NCBI RefSeq assembly: GCF_014695575.1
Contig: NZ_JACJOO010000010.1
Span: 1 to 32,564, forward strand
Length of the DNA: 32,564 bases
Reading direction: 5' to 3'
Origin: Leptolyngbya sp. FACHB-8
Lineage (GTDB): Bacteria; Cyanobacteriota; Cyanobacteriia; Elainellales; Elainellaceae
Under the pieces are notes generated by a model, which ran no database searches, was not told the DNA's origin, and worked only from the letters and a program-made list of their open reading frames with translations. Both the position numbers and the translations under genes were made by a program. Below, in pieces: positions 18,320 to 26,306 of the stretch (positions are counted from its first letter, which is position 1; the number at the start of each line of letters is the position of its first letter).

Positions 18320-18466
18320 ATGAGCAGTAAAGCCATGGAATTAGCACTCGTCGTATTTGTACTACAAATTCTGCTCTTTTTCTGGTTTATTGAGACTCTT
18401 GGAAAAATTAAAGTGTATCTACGCGATATTCGCGACATTGCCCAAAGATTAGATAGAGAGCTGTAA
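18320..18466 (+). CDS. 48-residue single-pass membrane protein
   Basis: ATG at 18320 gives 48 codons to TAA 18464-18466. After MSSKAMEL there is one clean membrane segment (ALVVFVLQILLFFWFIETLG, residues 9-28), then an amphipathic, charged helix (KIKVYLRDIRDIAQRLDREL). The sharp hydrophobic/charged partition and absence of palindromes make it a likely gene. No family is recognised. It is on the same strand, about 195 bp ahead of the CHAT gene, and might be a small membrane partner of that block; this link is positional only. Confidence 0.6.
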   Translation: MSSKAMELALVVFVLQILLFFWFIETLGKIKVYLRDIRDIAQRLDREL

Positions 18467-18496
18467 TACTGCTTTGATGTGAAGATACATAGGATA

Positions 18497-18526
18497 GGAG
18501 GCGTGGTGCGTATGGACTACGCCTCC
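18497..18526. repeat. Short hairpin
   Basis: GGAGGCGTGGT and ACTACGCCTCC pair with one mismatch around a short loop. It lies between the small membrane protein and the CHAT gene and could be a weak terminator or leader structure. Confidence 0.4.
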
Positions 18527-18661
18527 CATATGGATCAAGTTCTAAGTGCTCTATCAGCAAATCCAGGTAAAATTCAATCCGTTTAAGCTTACGTTCACTC
18601 TGATGCTGAATCGTTCCAAGGGTTGAGAGAATTGTAAGCAGAATCGCAAAGTGTTGTCTCT

Positions 18662-20080
18662 ATGCGATCGCTGCGAAATCCCCATCGATTAGCGTCACTG
18701 ATAATGAAACATGATTATCGAGCGGCTTTTTGCTTTCTTTTAGCTCTTTGCGTTGCGCTATTGCTCCGATTGCCTCTCAGCGCACAAACTCAGAGTCCAG
18801 TAATACCAAATGCACCCCCATTATCTGCGCTCCGACTGAACCCACAGCAGTTAAAAGCATCCTTAGATGCAGGAAATGTTGCTGAAGCAGTTCAACAATT
18901 AGAGCAGGGATGGCGGCAACAGCTAAATGAATATTATGGCCGATACTTCAGAACTGAGCTTTTTCCTCCTGAGCAAATTGCTCAAGGTTTGAGACAAACC
19001 GCTAGTACGACAGGGCAGCGATCAGCGCTCATTTATGCGGTATCGATTCCTGAGCAACTCGAAATAATTCTGCTCCTGCCTAGCGGGCAACTTCGTCACC
19101 ATCGGGTTACAGAAGCATCTGCTGAAGTTTTGACCACCACGACTCGCAATTTACGGATGGGACTGGTCAATATCAATACGTCTACGAGTGAGTATTTACC
19201 CCCAGCACAGCAGTTGTATCGATGGATTATCGAGCCCCTAAAGCCTGTGTTAGAGGAACAGGGGATTACGAATTTGATCTTCTGTTTGGGCGGGAAGCTA
19301 CGCAGTGTGCCCATGGCCGCGTTGCATGATGGTCAGCAGTTCCTCATCGAGCAATACAGTATTGGCATTATTCCAGCGTTTAACTTACTCGATCGCCGCC
19401 CCTCACAGCTCTCTGAGGCGCAAGTTTTAGCAATGGGTGCATCAGAGTTTCAAAACCAGGAACCCCTTCCTGCTGTCCCTGTAGAGCTGGCAGCTATCCG
19501 TCAGTTGTGGCCGGGTGAAGTTCGCTTGAATCAGCAGTTTACGGTGGAGAATTTGAGACAGCAGCGATCGCGCCAACCCTTTAGTCTGATTCACTTAGCA
19601 ACCCATGCCGATTTTGCACCTGGCTCGGTTCAAAATTCCTACATTCAGTTTTGGGATCGCCGCCTCTGGCTAGACCAGCTTCGGGACATGAACTTACAGG
19701 CTCCTCCTGTAGAATTGCTGGTACTGAGTGCCTGTCGTACCGCTTTGGGAGATACGAATGCCGAGCTAGGGTTTGCTGGATTAGCCGTACAATCGGGAGC
19801 CAAAGCCGCACTGGCAAGTCTATGGAAAGTCTCCGACAGCGGAACAGTGGCGCTCATGACAGGATTTTATCAGAACCTAAAAACGGCTCCAACGAAAGGA
19901 GAAGCCTTACGCCAAACTCAACTCGCCTTGCTTCAGGGCCGTCTCAATTTAGATAATCCTGTAATTCAGCAAGTCCTACGAAATGTTCCACATCCGTCTG
20001 AAGTGGTAGATATGGCAACCACTCGCTTGTCCCATCCTTACTACTGGTCAGGGTTTACAATGATCGGAAACCCATGGTAG
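18662..20080 (+). CDS. CHAT-domain (caspase-like) protein with N-terminal signal/anchor segment
   Basis: 472 residues. A hydrophobic segment (AAFCFLLALCVALLLRLPLSA, 21-41) followed by AQTQ looks like a signal peptide or anchor, so the rest may be exported. The CHAT peptidase domain occupies about 180-472, with catalytic His315 (LIHLATHADF) and Cys358 (LLVLSACRTA), then GFAGLAVQSGAKAALASLWK and WSGFTMIGNPW, the family's standard end. TPR repeats common in cyanobacterial CHAT proteins are absent; a short helical region (60-120) stands in their place. ATG 18662 is used; the internal ATG 18704 would give a cleaner signal peptide (MKHDYRAAF...). It is first in a tight plus-strand block with a sigma factor, DUF1822, CHAT-CHASE2 and DUF928. 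Substrate unknown. Confidence 0.9.
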   Translation: MRSLRNPHRLASLIMKHDYRAAFCFLLALCVALLLRLPLSAQTQSPVIPNAPPLSALRLNPQQLKASLDAGNVAEAVQQLEQGWRQQLNEYYGRYFRTELFPPEQIAQGLRQTASTTGQRSALIYAVSIPEQLEIILLLPSGQLRHHRVTEASAEVLTTTTRNLRMGLVNINTSTSEYLPPAQQLYRWIIEPLKPVLEEQGITNLIFCLGGKLRSVPMAALHDGQQFLIEQYSIGIIPAFNLLDRRPSQLSEAQVLAMGASEFQNQEPLPAVPVELAAIRQLWPGEVRLNQQFTVENLRQQRSRQPFSLIHLATHADFAPGSVQNSYIQFWDRRLWLDQLRDMNLQAPPVELLVLSACRTALGDTNAELGFAGLAVQSGAKAALASLWKVSDSGTVALMTGFYQNLKTAPTKGEALRQTQLALLQGRLNLDNPVIQQVLRNVPHPSEVVDMATTRLSHPYYWSGFTMIGNPW

Positions 20081-20141
20081 ACCGCTGGCATCCGGTCTTT
20101 CGCTATCGCTTGTCGTTAGAGAGGCACTGGAATTCCACGCT

Positions 20142-21341
20142 ATGCAGGCTCGGCAAGACGTTATGGATCAATTCACAACGTTCCTACAGTTCGCGGGCGA
20201 TCGCGCCGAAGGATGGGCTGTAGACGGACGCTTGCGCCGTAGTATGCAGATGCGAATGGCTGAGTTAGACCATCAAACCAGTTCTGAAGCGTTTTGGGCT
20301 GTTTACTGGCATCACCAATGGTTGGCAACAGAAACGACATCCTCACAACAGCTTTCCCTGGCTCACTTGAGTGCTTATCTCCAAGAGGTTGGGTACTGGG
20401 CCGCTCAACGGGTTGCCCAGACTGGCAACCCCCTATTTGATGGCTTCCAGATAGCCCTGGAAAAACTTCCAAAGGTTTTACGAGCCTGTGACCCAAATCA
20501 TCACGTTAGTTTGAAACCCTATAGCCGAATTGCCTTTGAGAATATTATTCGAGATTCGTTGCGACAACAGCAGACCGTTAATCTGTGTAATGATTGGGCC
20601 TTGTTGTTGCGGGTAAGCCGCAAGCGGATACAGGAAGCGTTGCAGCAGGTGGGATTGTCTGCGGAGACGATCGCCCGCTACGTCCTGGCCTGCCAGAGCT
20701 ACGAGGCGGGCTATCAACTGCTACGCTCGGCGAACCGTCAGCGCATTCAACGACCTGATGCGGAAGACTGGGAAACCCTGGTTCAGTGCTACAACCAGCG
20801 CCGATCGCCACAAGACCCTACCATCGATGCGGCTACGATGGAAACCTGGTTGCTTTATTGTGCAAAACAAGTTCGAACTTATTTGTACCCTACATTTCTG
20901 TCGTTGAATGCTCCTCGATCTGAAGATGAAAGTGACTGGCAGAGTGAGCTACCTGCCCAGCAAGAGCCACCTCTAACGATGCTGATGGAACAGGAAGACA
21001 CGCGTGTTCGACAGGAGCAGCGATCGCAGCTTAACGAAATCCTCTCCGCAGCACTAGGACAGCTTGATTCACAATCCCAACATCTTCTTCAAACGTATTA
21101 TCAGCAGCAGTTAACGCAACAGCAGATTGCTCAACAATTAGATTTGCCCCAATACACCGTATCGCGCCGCCTATCAAAGGCAAGGGAAAAACTGCTGATC
21201 GCGGTAGTGCGCTGGAGTCAATCGACCCTGCATATCGAGCCCAGTTCGACCGTAATGAACAGTATCAGCGCTCTACTGGAGGACTGGCTGTATCACCATC
21301 TTCCTACGGCTGATTCTCCAACCGTTCCAACTCATCGCTGA
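20142..21341 (+). CDS. Sigma-70 family RNA polymerase sigma factor
   Basis: 399 residues. Region 4 is clear at about 296-355: EILSAALGQLDSQSQHLLQT, then the recognition helix-turn-helix QQIAQQLDLPQYTVSRRLSK. The earlier part is divergent; FDGFQIALEKLPKVLRACDP (99-118) and LKPYSRIAFENIIRDSLRQ (124-142) resemble region 2 core-binding helices. This large, divergent form is a cyanobacterial group normally adjacent to DUF1822 and CHASE2 genes. It would direct transcription of a dedicated regulon, possibly this block itself. The start ATG 20142 lies 61 bp after the CHAT stop; ATG 20163 is an alternative. DUF1822 follows after 20 bp, so co-transcription is likely. Confidence 0.85.
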   Translation: MQARQDVMDQFTTFLQFAGDRAEGWAVDGRLRRSMQMRMAELDHQTSSEAFWAVYWHHQWLATETTSSQQLSLAHLSAYLQEVGYWAAQRVAQTGNPLFDGFQIALEKLPKVLRACDPNHHVSLKPYSRIAFENIIRDSLRQQQTVNLCNDWALLLRVSRKRIQEALQQVGLSAETIARYVLACQSYEAGYQLLRSANRQRIQRPDAEDWETLVQCYNQRRSPQDPTIDAATMETWLLYCAKQVRTYLYPTFLSLNAPRSEDESDWQSELPAQQEPPLTMLMEQEDTRVRQEQRSQLNEILSAALGQLDSQSQHLLQTYYQQQLTQQQIAQQLDLPQYTVSRRLSKAREKLLIAVVRWSQSTLHIEPSSTVMNSISALLEDWLYHHLPTADSPTVPTHR

Positions 21342-21361
21342 CCGAGTTCAGGAGTCGATTC

Positions 21362-22519
21362 ATGGTCTTTTTGTATGCCTCACCGACCGAAATTGTTTTA
21401 CAGATAGAGGCAGCTATCCGGGCACAGGCTGATCGCCAGAGCCGGCAATTACGCCATCCCGATGGGCGGTGGAATGCCTACCTCAACAGTATGTGTATCC
21501 GAACTGTGTTGTTCTGGCTCCAGACGGACTATTCCCTCTCGGCGCGGGTTTGGTTGGCGAATGAGTTGCCGGAGTTATGGGGGGCTGTGAATGGTACGGC
21601 GATCGCCCTGAACCATAAGCGATTTGTCTTCATTCCGAGCAAGCAAATTGATACCGAGGAATTAATTGTGCCGCAGGAGTGGGTTGACCTGGCTGAATGG
21701 GCTGGCGATTACTTTGTGGCTGTACAAATCGATCCCGAAGGCGAGTGGTTGCGCCTCTGGGGATATACAACGCATGCTCAGCTTAAAACAAAAGGTGAAT
21801 ACCAGGCGGGCGATCGCTCCTACGTTCTGGATGCGACTCAATTGGTTCGAGATGTCACAGCACTCTGGGTTATCCACCAACTGAATCCCACTGAATCCAC
21901 TCAGGCATCACTATTGCCTGCCCCGGCCCATGCTCCACCGCAAATTCAATCCCTTCTCCAGCTCTCTGATCTTCTTCCACCCCGGCTGACGCTTCCCTAT
22001 ACTCAATGGAGTGAACTGCTTTGCCACGGTGAAACGCGACAGCAGTTGTACCAGCAATGGCGGACATCGGAGGCGCGATCGCTCCTTCCTTCAAGCGTTA
22101 AACTCGTGAACTGGCTGCAACATCGCTTTGAGGAAGGATGGGAAGCCCTAGAAAACTTAATCCAGACTCAACCTCAGTTAGCCTATAGCCTGCGCGATCG
22201 CACCGACAGCGATGGGGCTGTGCGACGGGCGCGTTCGATTGCATTAGGAGACGGTCACCATGTGATCTTGATGGTGATCTTGGCAGAGGTAGAGCGATCG
22301 TCCCAAATCCGAGTACGCCTTTATCCGGGCGATCGCCCCCTACCCGCCAATCTTTCCCTGGCATTACTCACCGATGTAGGCGAAGTGGTGCAATGGGTGC
22401 AGGCCCGCGAAGATGCAGACTTCATTCAACTCAAACGGTTTGTGTGTCCGGCAGGTAAACCTTTTTGGATTCAGGTCGCACTGGATGAACCGCTCTTTTT
22501 GGAGTCATTTGTGGGATAA
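21362..22519 (+). CDS. DUF1822 family protein
   Basis: 385 residues, typical length. The N-terminal helix region (IEAAIRAQADRQSRQLRHPD, then RWNAYLNSMCIRTVLFWLQT) is the recognisable part of DUF1822. The rest is predicted alpha/beta with many Trp-containing strands (WLRLWGYTTHAQLKTKG; GEVVQWVQ). It has no membrane segment or signal peptide, so it is cytoplasmic. The family has no assigned biochemistry; it consistently sits between a sigma factor and a CHASE2 protein, which suggests a regulatory partner, for example of the sigma factor. It starts 20 bp after the sigma gene and ends 4 bp before the CHASE2 gene, so translation is likely coupled. Confidence 0.85.
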   Translation: MVFLYASPTEIVLQIEAAIRAQADRQSRQLRHPDGRWNAYLNSMCIRTVLFWLQTDYSLSARVWLANELPELWGAVNGTAIALNHKRFVFIPSKQIDTEELIVPQEWVDLAEWAGDYFVAVQIDPEGEWLRLWGYTTHAQLKTKGEYQAGDRSYVLDATQLVRDVTALWVIHQLNPTESTQASLLPAPAHAPPQIQSLLQLSDLLPPRLTLPYTQWSELLCHGETRQQLYQQWRTSEARSLLPSSVKLVNWLQHRFEEGWEALENLIQTQPQLAYSLRDRTDSDGAVRRARSIALGDGHHVILMVILAEVERSSQIRVRLYPGDRPLPANLSLALLTDVGEVVQWVQAREDADFIQLKRFVCPAGKPFWIQVALDEPLFLESFVG

Positions 22520-22523
22520 GGCC

Positions 22524-24887
22524 ATGATGTATTGGGTGACGCTGAACTTAGGTAAAGGAAGTCTTGCACAGGGCTTTAGCAGCGTTACCGTGCAGATCTG
22601 GCAACCCAAACAGTTAACGCCAATCCAACGAATTGGCGCATTACCCCCAGCACCTGATCTTGAGGCAAGCCATCATCGCTGGCGGCAATTTTATCTCACA
22701 CTTTATACAGGAATGGGGTGGCGAAAATCCTTACTCAAGCATGAGGTTAGAACACCCATCAGAAATGATTGGAGTGATGATTTTGAGATTATTGAGGAGG
22801 ATATCACCGTCATATCTCGCTCAGAGTTTTTAACGCTCTGTGAAAAATTGAAGGAACAGTTTAACCAATGGCTACATAACGATCTCTTCCGATTAGTCGA
22901 TCAATTACTGCGCACCCAACTCCATCCAGACGACCATATTCGCCTCATTGTAACGGCTGAGACGGATGAAGCCTTAGGATTACCCTGGCACCTGTGGGAG
23001 TTTTTAGATGATTATCCTTTGGCTGAATTGGCTTTGAGTCCGGCTAATTATGGGCGATCGCCCTCCACTTCCACCGCATCCCTACCCGCCAAAGTACGAA
23101 TTCTTGCCATTTTGGGCGATCGCCAGGGCATTGATACGGATGCCGACCAGCAATTCCTTCAACAACTGCCCCACAGCGAGATTACATTTTTAGTGGAACC
23201 TGATCAGGCAACGGTCAGTGAACAACTCTGGAAGGGCCATTGGGACATCCTATTTTTTGCAGGGCATAGTTCTAGCCAGGATCAGGGTTACATCCGAATT
23301 AACCCAAATGCGCGTTTGTCTATTGAGCAAATTAAATATGGCCTACAAACCGCGATCCGTCATGGCTTGAAACTCGCCATTTTTAACTCTTGCGATGGAT
23401 TAAGCCTGGCTCATGACCTGGCGGAATTACACCTGCCCCATATTATTGTCATGCGTGAATCGGTGCCCGATCGCATTGCCCAGGAATTTCTCAAATCGTT
23501 TCTGGCAGCTTTTTCGGGGGGACGATCGCTGCATGCTTCAGTACGTCAAGCTCGTGAGCGTTTACAGTCCTGGGCAGATGAATTTCCCTGCGCGACCTGG
23601 TTACCTGTAATTTGTCAAAATCCGGCAGAGGAGTCTCCCTTTTGGCAGGATTGGTATCGCGATCGCCAATTTTCTCCACGCTTGCCTCAACCCCGTGAAC
23701 GGGCTGCAATTGGATTCAGTAGTCTGTTGGCCGTGGGGGCGATCGCCGCCATTCGCTGGCTCGGCCTTCTGCAACCCCTGGAGTTAGCCGCCTTCGACCA
23801 ATTCCTGCAACGACGCCCTGCTGAATTACCAGATTCACGGTTGTTAATCGTCAACGTAACCGAAGATGACATTCGAGCAGAAGGCCAAGCTATCCGTCAG
23901 GGTTCCCTTTCCGATCGCACCCTCAGCCGCCTATTGCAAAGGATTGAGCAAGCTCAACCCCAGGTTATTGGGTTGGATATTTATCATGATTTTGCAGCCG
24001 GTCCTGAGTTAGCTTCACAGCTTAAATCCCAACGGCTCGTCGCCATTTGCAAACGGCCTGATACCCAGGATGACCCCTCAGGTGTCCTGCCACCACCAGA
24101 GGTTGAACCGGCTCAATTGGGGTTTAGTGACGTTGTACAGGATGACGATGGAGTGATTCGTCGCCACTTATTATTTACCAGCCCCAATTCTGCTTCGGTT
24201 TGCGTTACTCCCTATGCATTAAGTGTGCAATTAGCATTTCGCTATCTTCATGCCCAGGGAATTTCGCCTCAGTTTACCCCCGACTCTGCACTGCAACTGG
24301 GTGATGTGACCTTTCATGCCTTGCGATCCCGATCTGGAGGTTACCAATCTCTCGATGCACGAGGTAGCCAAATCCTACTCAATTATCGAGCTGCACCCAC
24401 ATTATCTGAAGTCGCTCAGCAGGTTACAGTGGGGCAGATTCTCAAAGGAGAAGTGCCAGTTGACACAATAAAAGATCGCATTGTACTGATTGGTGTTGCA
24501 ACATCCAGCACGGGCGATCGCTGGATGACCCCTTACGGTCGAGCCTTTGGAGCCCGTCCTCCCGGTGTTGTATTACAGGCCCAAATGACAAGTCAGCTTC
24601 TGAGTGCTGTGCTGAATGGACGTCCTCTATTGCAGGTATGGCATCCTCTCGTTGAGCTGATCTGGATTAGTGCATGGGCTGGACTGGGTGGAGTTTTAGC
24701 ATGGGGTATGTCTAGATGGCAAAGGAGAGCGATCGCCTGTGCTATAGTCATAAACCTTACGATCTGTTATCTATTGTTGTTACAGGGTCTTTGGATTCCT
24801 TGTATTCCAGCGATTGCGACTCTTCTACTTAGTTTTCTACTCTATCGCTTAAACCTTTCTCGTTTCCATTCATCTTCAAATTTGTAG
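22524..24887 (+). CDS. CHAT-CHASE2 membrane sensor protein
   Basis: 787 residues from ATG 22524; an open frame extends upstream but overlaps DUF1822. The N-terminal cytoplasmic half ends in a CHAT peptidase-like domain (about 130-365) with His248 (FFAGHSSSQ) and Cys290 (IFNSCDG), both catalytic positions present. One TM (about 394-411) leads to an extracytoplasmic CHASE2 sensor domain (about 412-700; ELAAFDQFLQRRPAELPDSR, LLIVNVTEDDI, VIGLDIYHDF, IVLIGVAT). Three C-terminal TMs follow (about 709-728, 735-756, 757-774). Usual CHASE2 proteins end in a kinase or cyclase; here the output is the protease at the N-terminus. Inferred role: an external signal alters cytoplasmic proteolysis. It is 4 bp after DUF1822 and 42 bp before DUF928. 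Confidence 0.92.
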   Translation: MMYWVTLNLGKGSLAQGFSSVTVQIWQPKQLTPIQRIGALPPAPDLEASHHRWRQFYLTLYTGMGWRKSLLKHEVRTPIRNDWSDDFEIIEEDITVISRSEFLTLCEKLKEQFNQWLHNDLFRLVDQLLRTQLHPDDHIRLIVTAETDEALGLPWHLWEFLDDYPLAELALSPANYGRSPSTSTASLPAKVRILAILGDRQGIDTDADQQFLQQLPHSEITFLVEPDQATVSEQLWKGHWDILFFAGHSSSQDQGYIRINPNARLSIEQIKYGLQTAIRHGLKLAIFNSCDGLSLAHDLAELHLPHIIVMRESVPDRIAQEFLKSFLAAFSGGRSLHASVRQARERLQSWADEFPCATWLPVICQNPAEESPFWQDWYRDRQFSPRLPQPRERAAIGFSSLLAVGAIAAIRWLGLLQPLELAAFDQFLQRRPAELPDSRLLIVNVTEDDIRAEGQAIRQGSLSDRTLSRLLQRIEQAQPQVIGLDIYHDFAAGPELASQLKSQRLVAICKRPDTQDDPSGVLPPPEVEPAQLGFSDVVQDDDGVIRRHLLFTSPNSASVCVTPYALSVQLAFRYLHAQGISPQFTPDSALQLGDVTFHALRSRSGGYQSLDARGSQILLNYRAAPTLSEVAQQVTVGQILKGEVPVDTIKDRIVLIGVATSSTGDRWMTPYGRAFGARPPGVVLQAQMTSQLLSAVLNGRPLLQVWHPLVELIWISAWAGLGGVLAWGMSRWQRRAIACAIVINLTICYLLLLQGLWIPCIPAIATLLLSFLLYRLNLSRFHSSSNL

Positions 24888-24929
24888 GTGCAGGTTCATC
24901 ATTCACGTTCATAAGAGGAGCGCTATACC

Positions 24930-25706
24930 ATGAAATATTATTCTCGTTTTTCAACCTATATCTTTCATATTCTTGTTCAATGTTCGTTGTGCATCTTTCC
25001 ACTATCATTTAGTTTGATACCTGTTCGTGTCGCAGCTCAATCTAGTGCAACCGGAGGGACTTTTACACCACCACCACCACCCGTTGTGGGAGAACCGGGA
25101 GGTAGAGGCCAGGGAGGCGGCTCTCGCAGTCCAGAATGCGAACGCTATGCAGACGTTACGGCTCTGGTGCCGACAGTGCAGGTGGGCGATCGCACATTTC
25201 AATGGGGGCTCACCACCCGATCCCACCCAACAGTTTGGCTATCCGCACCCGCAGGCTTAGCCGATGCGGTTCCCATCGAGTTTACCCTATGGAGCGAAGA
25301 TCCCCAGCCTATTTACCGAACCCTGCTCACCAGTACAGCAACAGCGCCAGGAGCTTTTCGGGTGACATTTCCTGAAGATACCCCTGCGCTATCTACGGGG
25401 ACGGTGTATCACTGGACAGTCTCTATTTTCTGCAACCCAGAAACGCCGGATGTACCTGTAAGAGTTGATGCCTACATTCAACGGACGGAATTATCCATTC
25501 CCCAGGAAACCTCCGATGTTCTTCAGACATCAGCGGCCTATGCCAGAGGTGGCGTCTGGTATGATGCTCTGTCTTTGTTGGGGGAACAGTACGGGGAGAG
25601 TGGAGATGAGGCGATCGCCGCAGCCTGGACAGACTTATTACAGCAAGTCAATCTCCATCAGTTACCTAACAGACCCATCGGAGCCTGTTGTCAGACGTCC
25701 CCTTGA
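24930..25706 (+). CDS. DUF928 family exported protein
   Basis: 258 residues. A signal peptide is evident (about 1-36; hydrophobic FHILVQCSLCIFPLSFSLIP and then VRVAAQ). A proline/glycine-rich linker (TFTPPPPPVVGEPGG) leads into DUF928: CERYADVTALVPTVQVGD, then FQWGLTTRSHPTVWLSAP, IEFTLWSED, GTVYHWTVSIFC, and a helical C-terminus (YARGGVWYDALSLLGE, AWTDLLQQVNL) ending IGACC, as expected for a full-length member. Paired cysteines suggest an oxidising, periplasmic location. Function is unknown; it may be the ligand or partner of the CHASE2 domain. Ribosome-binding AAGAGGAG lies about 10 bases upstream of ATG. Last gene of the block. Confidence 0.88.
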   Translation: MKYYSRFSTYIFHILVQCSLCIFPLSFSLIPVRVAAQSSATGGTFTPPPPPVVGEPGGRGQGGGSRSPECERYADVTALVPTVQVGDRTFQWGLTTRSHPTVWLSAPAGLADAVPIEFTLWSEDPQPIYRTLLTSTATAPGAFRVTFPEDTPALSTGTVYHWTVSIFCNPETPDVPVRVDAYIQRTELSIPQETSDVLQTSAAYARGGVWYDALSLLGEQYGESGDEAIAAAWTDLLQQVNLHQLPNRPIGACCQTSP

Positions 25707-25741
25707 TATAGCGATCGCTCACACCTCGCACCTTTCTAAAA

Positions 25742-25802
25742 CCAAATTCCAAGAGCCTGATTTTGTGCGCTTCGCGCACAAAATCAGGCTCTTGGAATTT
25801 GG
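25742..25802. repeat. 29-bp perfect palindrome, TTC triloop, related to family A
   Basis: 25742-25770 pairs exactly with 25774-25802. The inner arm TGATTTTGTGCGC resembles family A (TGATTTTGCGTGCGC) while the outer arm (CCAAATTCCAAGAGCC) is different. Confidence 0.88.
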
Positions 25803-25857
25803 CGCAAAATCTGAGTATAAGCAAATCGCACTGAAATAAGCCCAAACCTGTACCCCA

Positions 25858-26000
25858 GAAAGGCCGGGGTCTGCTTCAAAACCCCAGTAAAGCGAAGCGA
25901 CCTAACGCCTCCCCTGCAAGGTCTCCTTGCCGAGAGGGGGCCGGGGGGATGGGCAGCCGTCCCCCCAGTCAGGGGGGGTTGGGGGCGACGCGCCCCCAAG
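25858..26000. repeat. GC-rich degenerate repeat tract
   Basis: Runs such as GAGAGGGGGCCGGGGGGATG and GTCAGGGGGGGTTGGGGGCG with small hairpins stand out from the surroundings. Similar G/C-run boilerplate is common between genes of cyanobacteria with large genomes. No coding potential. Confidence 0.45.
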
Positions 26001-26056
26001 CCAGACCTGAGCGATCAATCCCAGCTTATGTCAGTATCTGTCGAATATGAGCATAC

Positions 26057-26163
26057 TAAGGAGATTTCCAGATAAGAACTTCCCCATTATTTGGAAAAAA
26101 GGCGCGGCGAAGCCGTGCCTTTTTTCCAAATAATGGGGATATTTTTTCTCAGAAATCTCCTAA
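26057..26163. repeat. Palindromic repeat, family C, copy 1
   Basis: Ends TAAGGAGATTT and AAATCTCCTAA. The inner stem is 28 bp (26081-26108 with 26112-26139, GAA loop, one mismatch). The left end CTAAGGAGATTTCCAG recurs at 32496 with a completely different inner stem. Confidence 0.85.
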
Positions 26164-26306
26164 AGTCGTGACTATTAGTTACAGGAGATGACGAAAGTCC
26201 GATATTAAATTCGACTTTTTTAAGACGGCTATCAAGACATCTGTTAGAGGTTTTGAAGGGTGCAGTTTCCTATGATCAAAACGATCGCACCCTTACCCCC
26301 AAAGCC

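Larger units (their letters stand above)
25707..26306. other. Repeat-filled spacer between the two blocks
   Basis: No supported gene lies in this stretch. It contains a triloop palindrome (25742-25802), a GC-rich run of G/C tracts (about 25858-26000, with hairpin TTGGGGGCG/CGCCCCCAA at 25979-25999), and a family-C repeat (26057-26163). A TTG start at 26253 could extend the next gene by 18 codons. Confidence 0.65.

Noticed and set aside
22413-22523. Longer N-terminus for the CHAT-CHASE2 protein
   Set aside because: The extra 37 residues overlap the end of DUF1822 in another frame; ATG 22524, 4 bp after its stop, matches the coupled arrangement.
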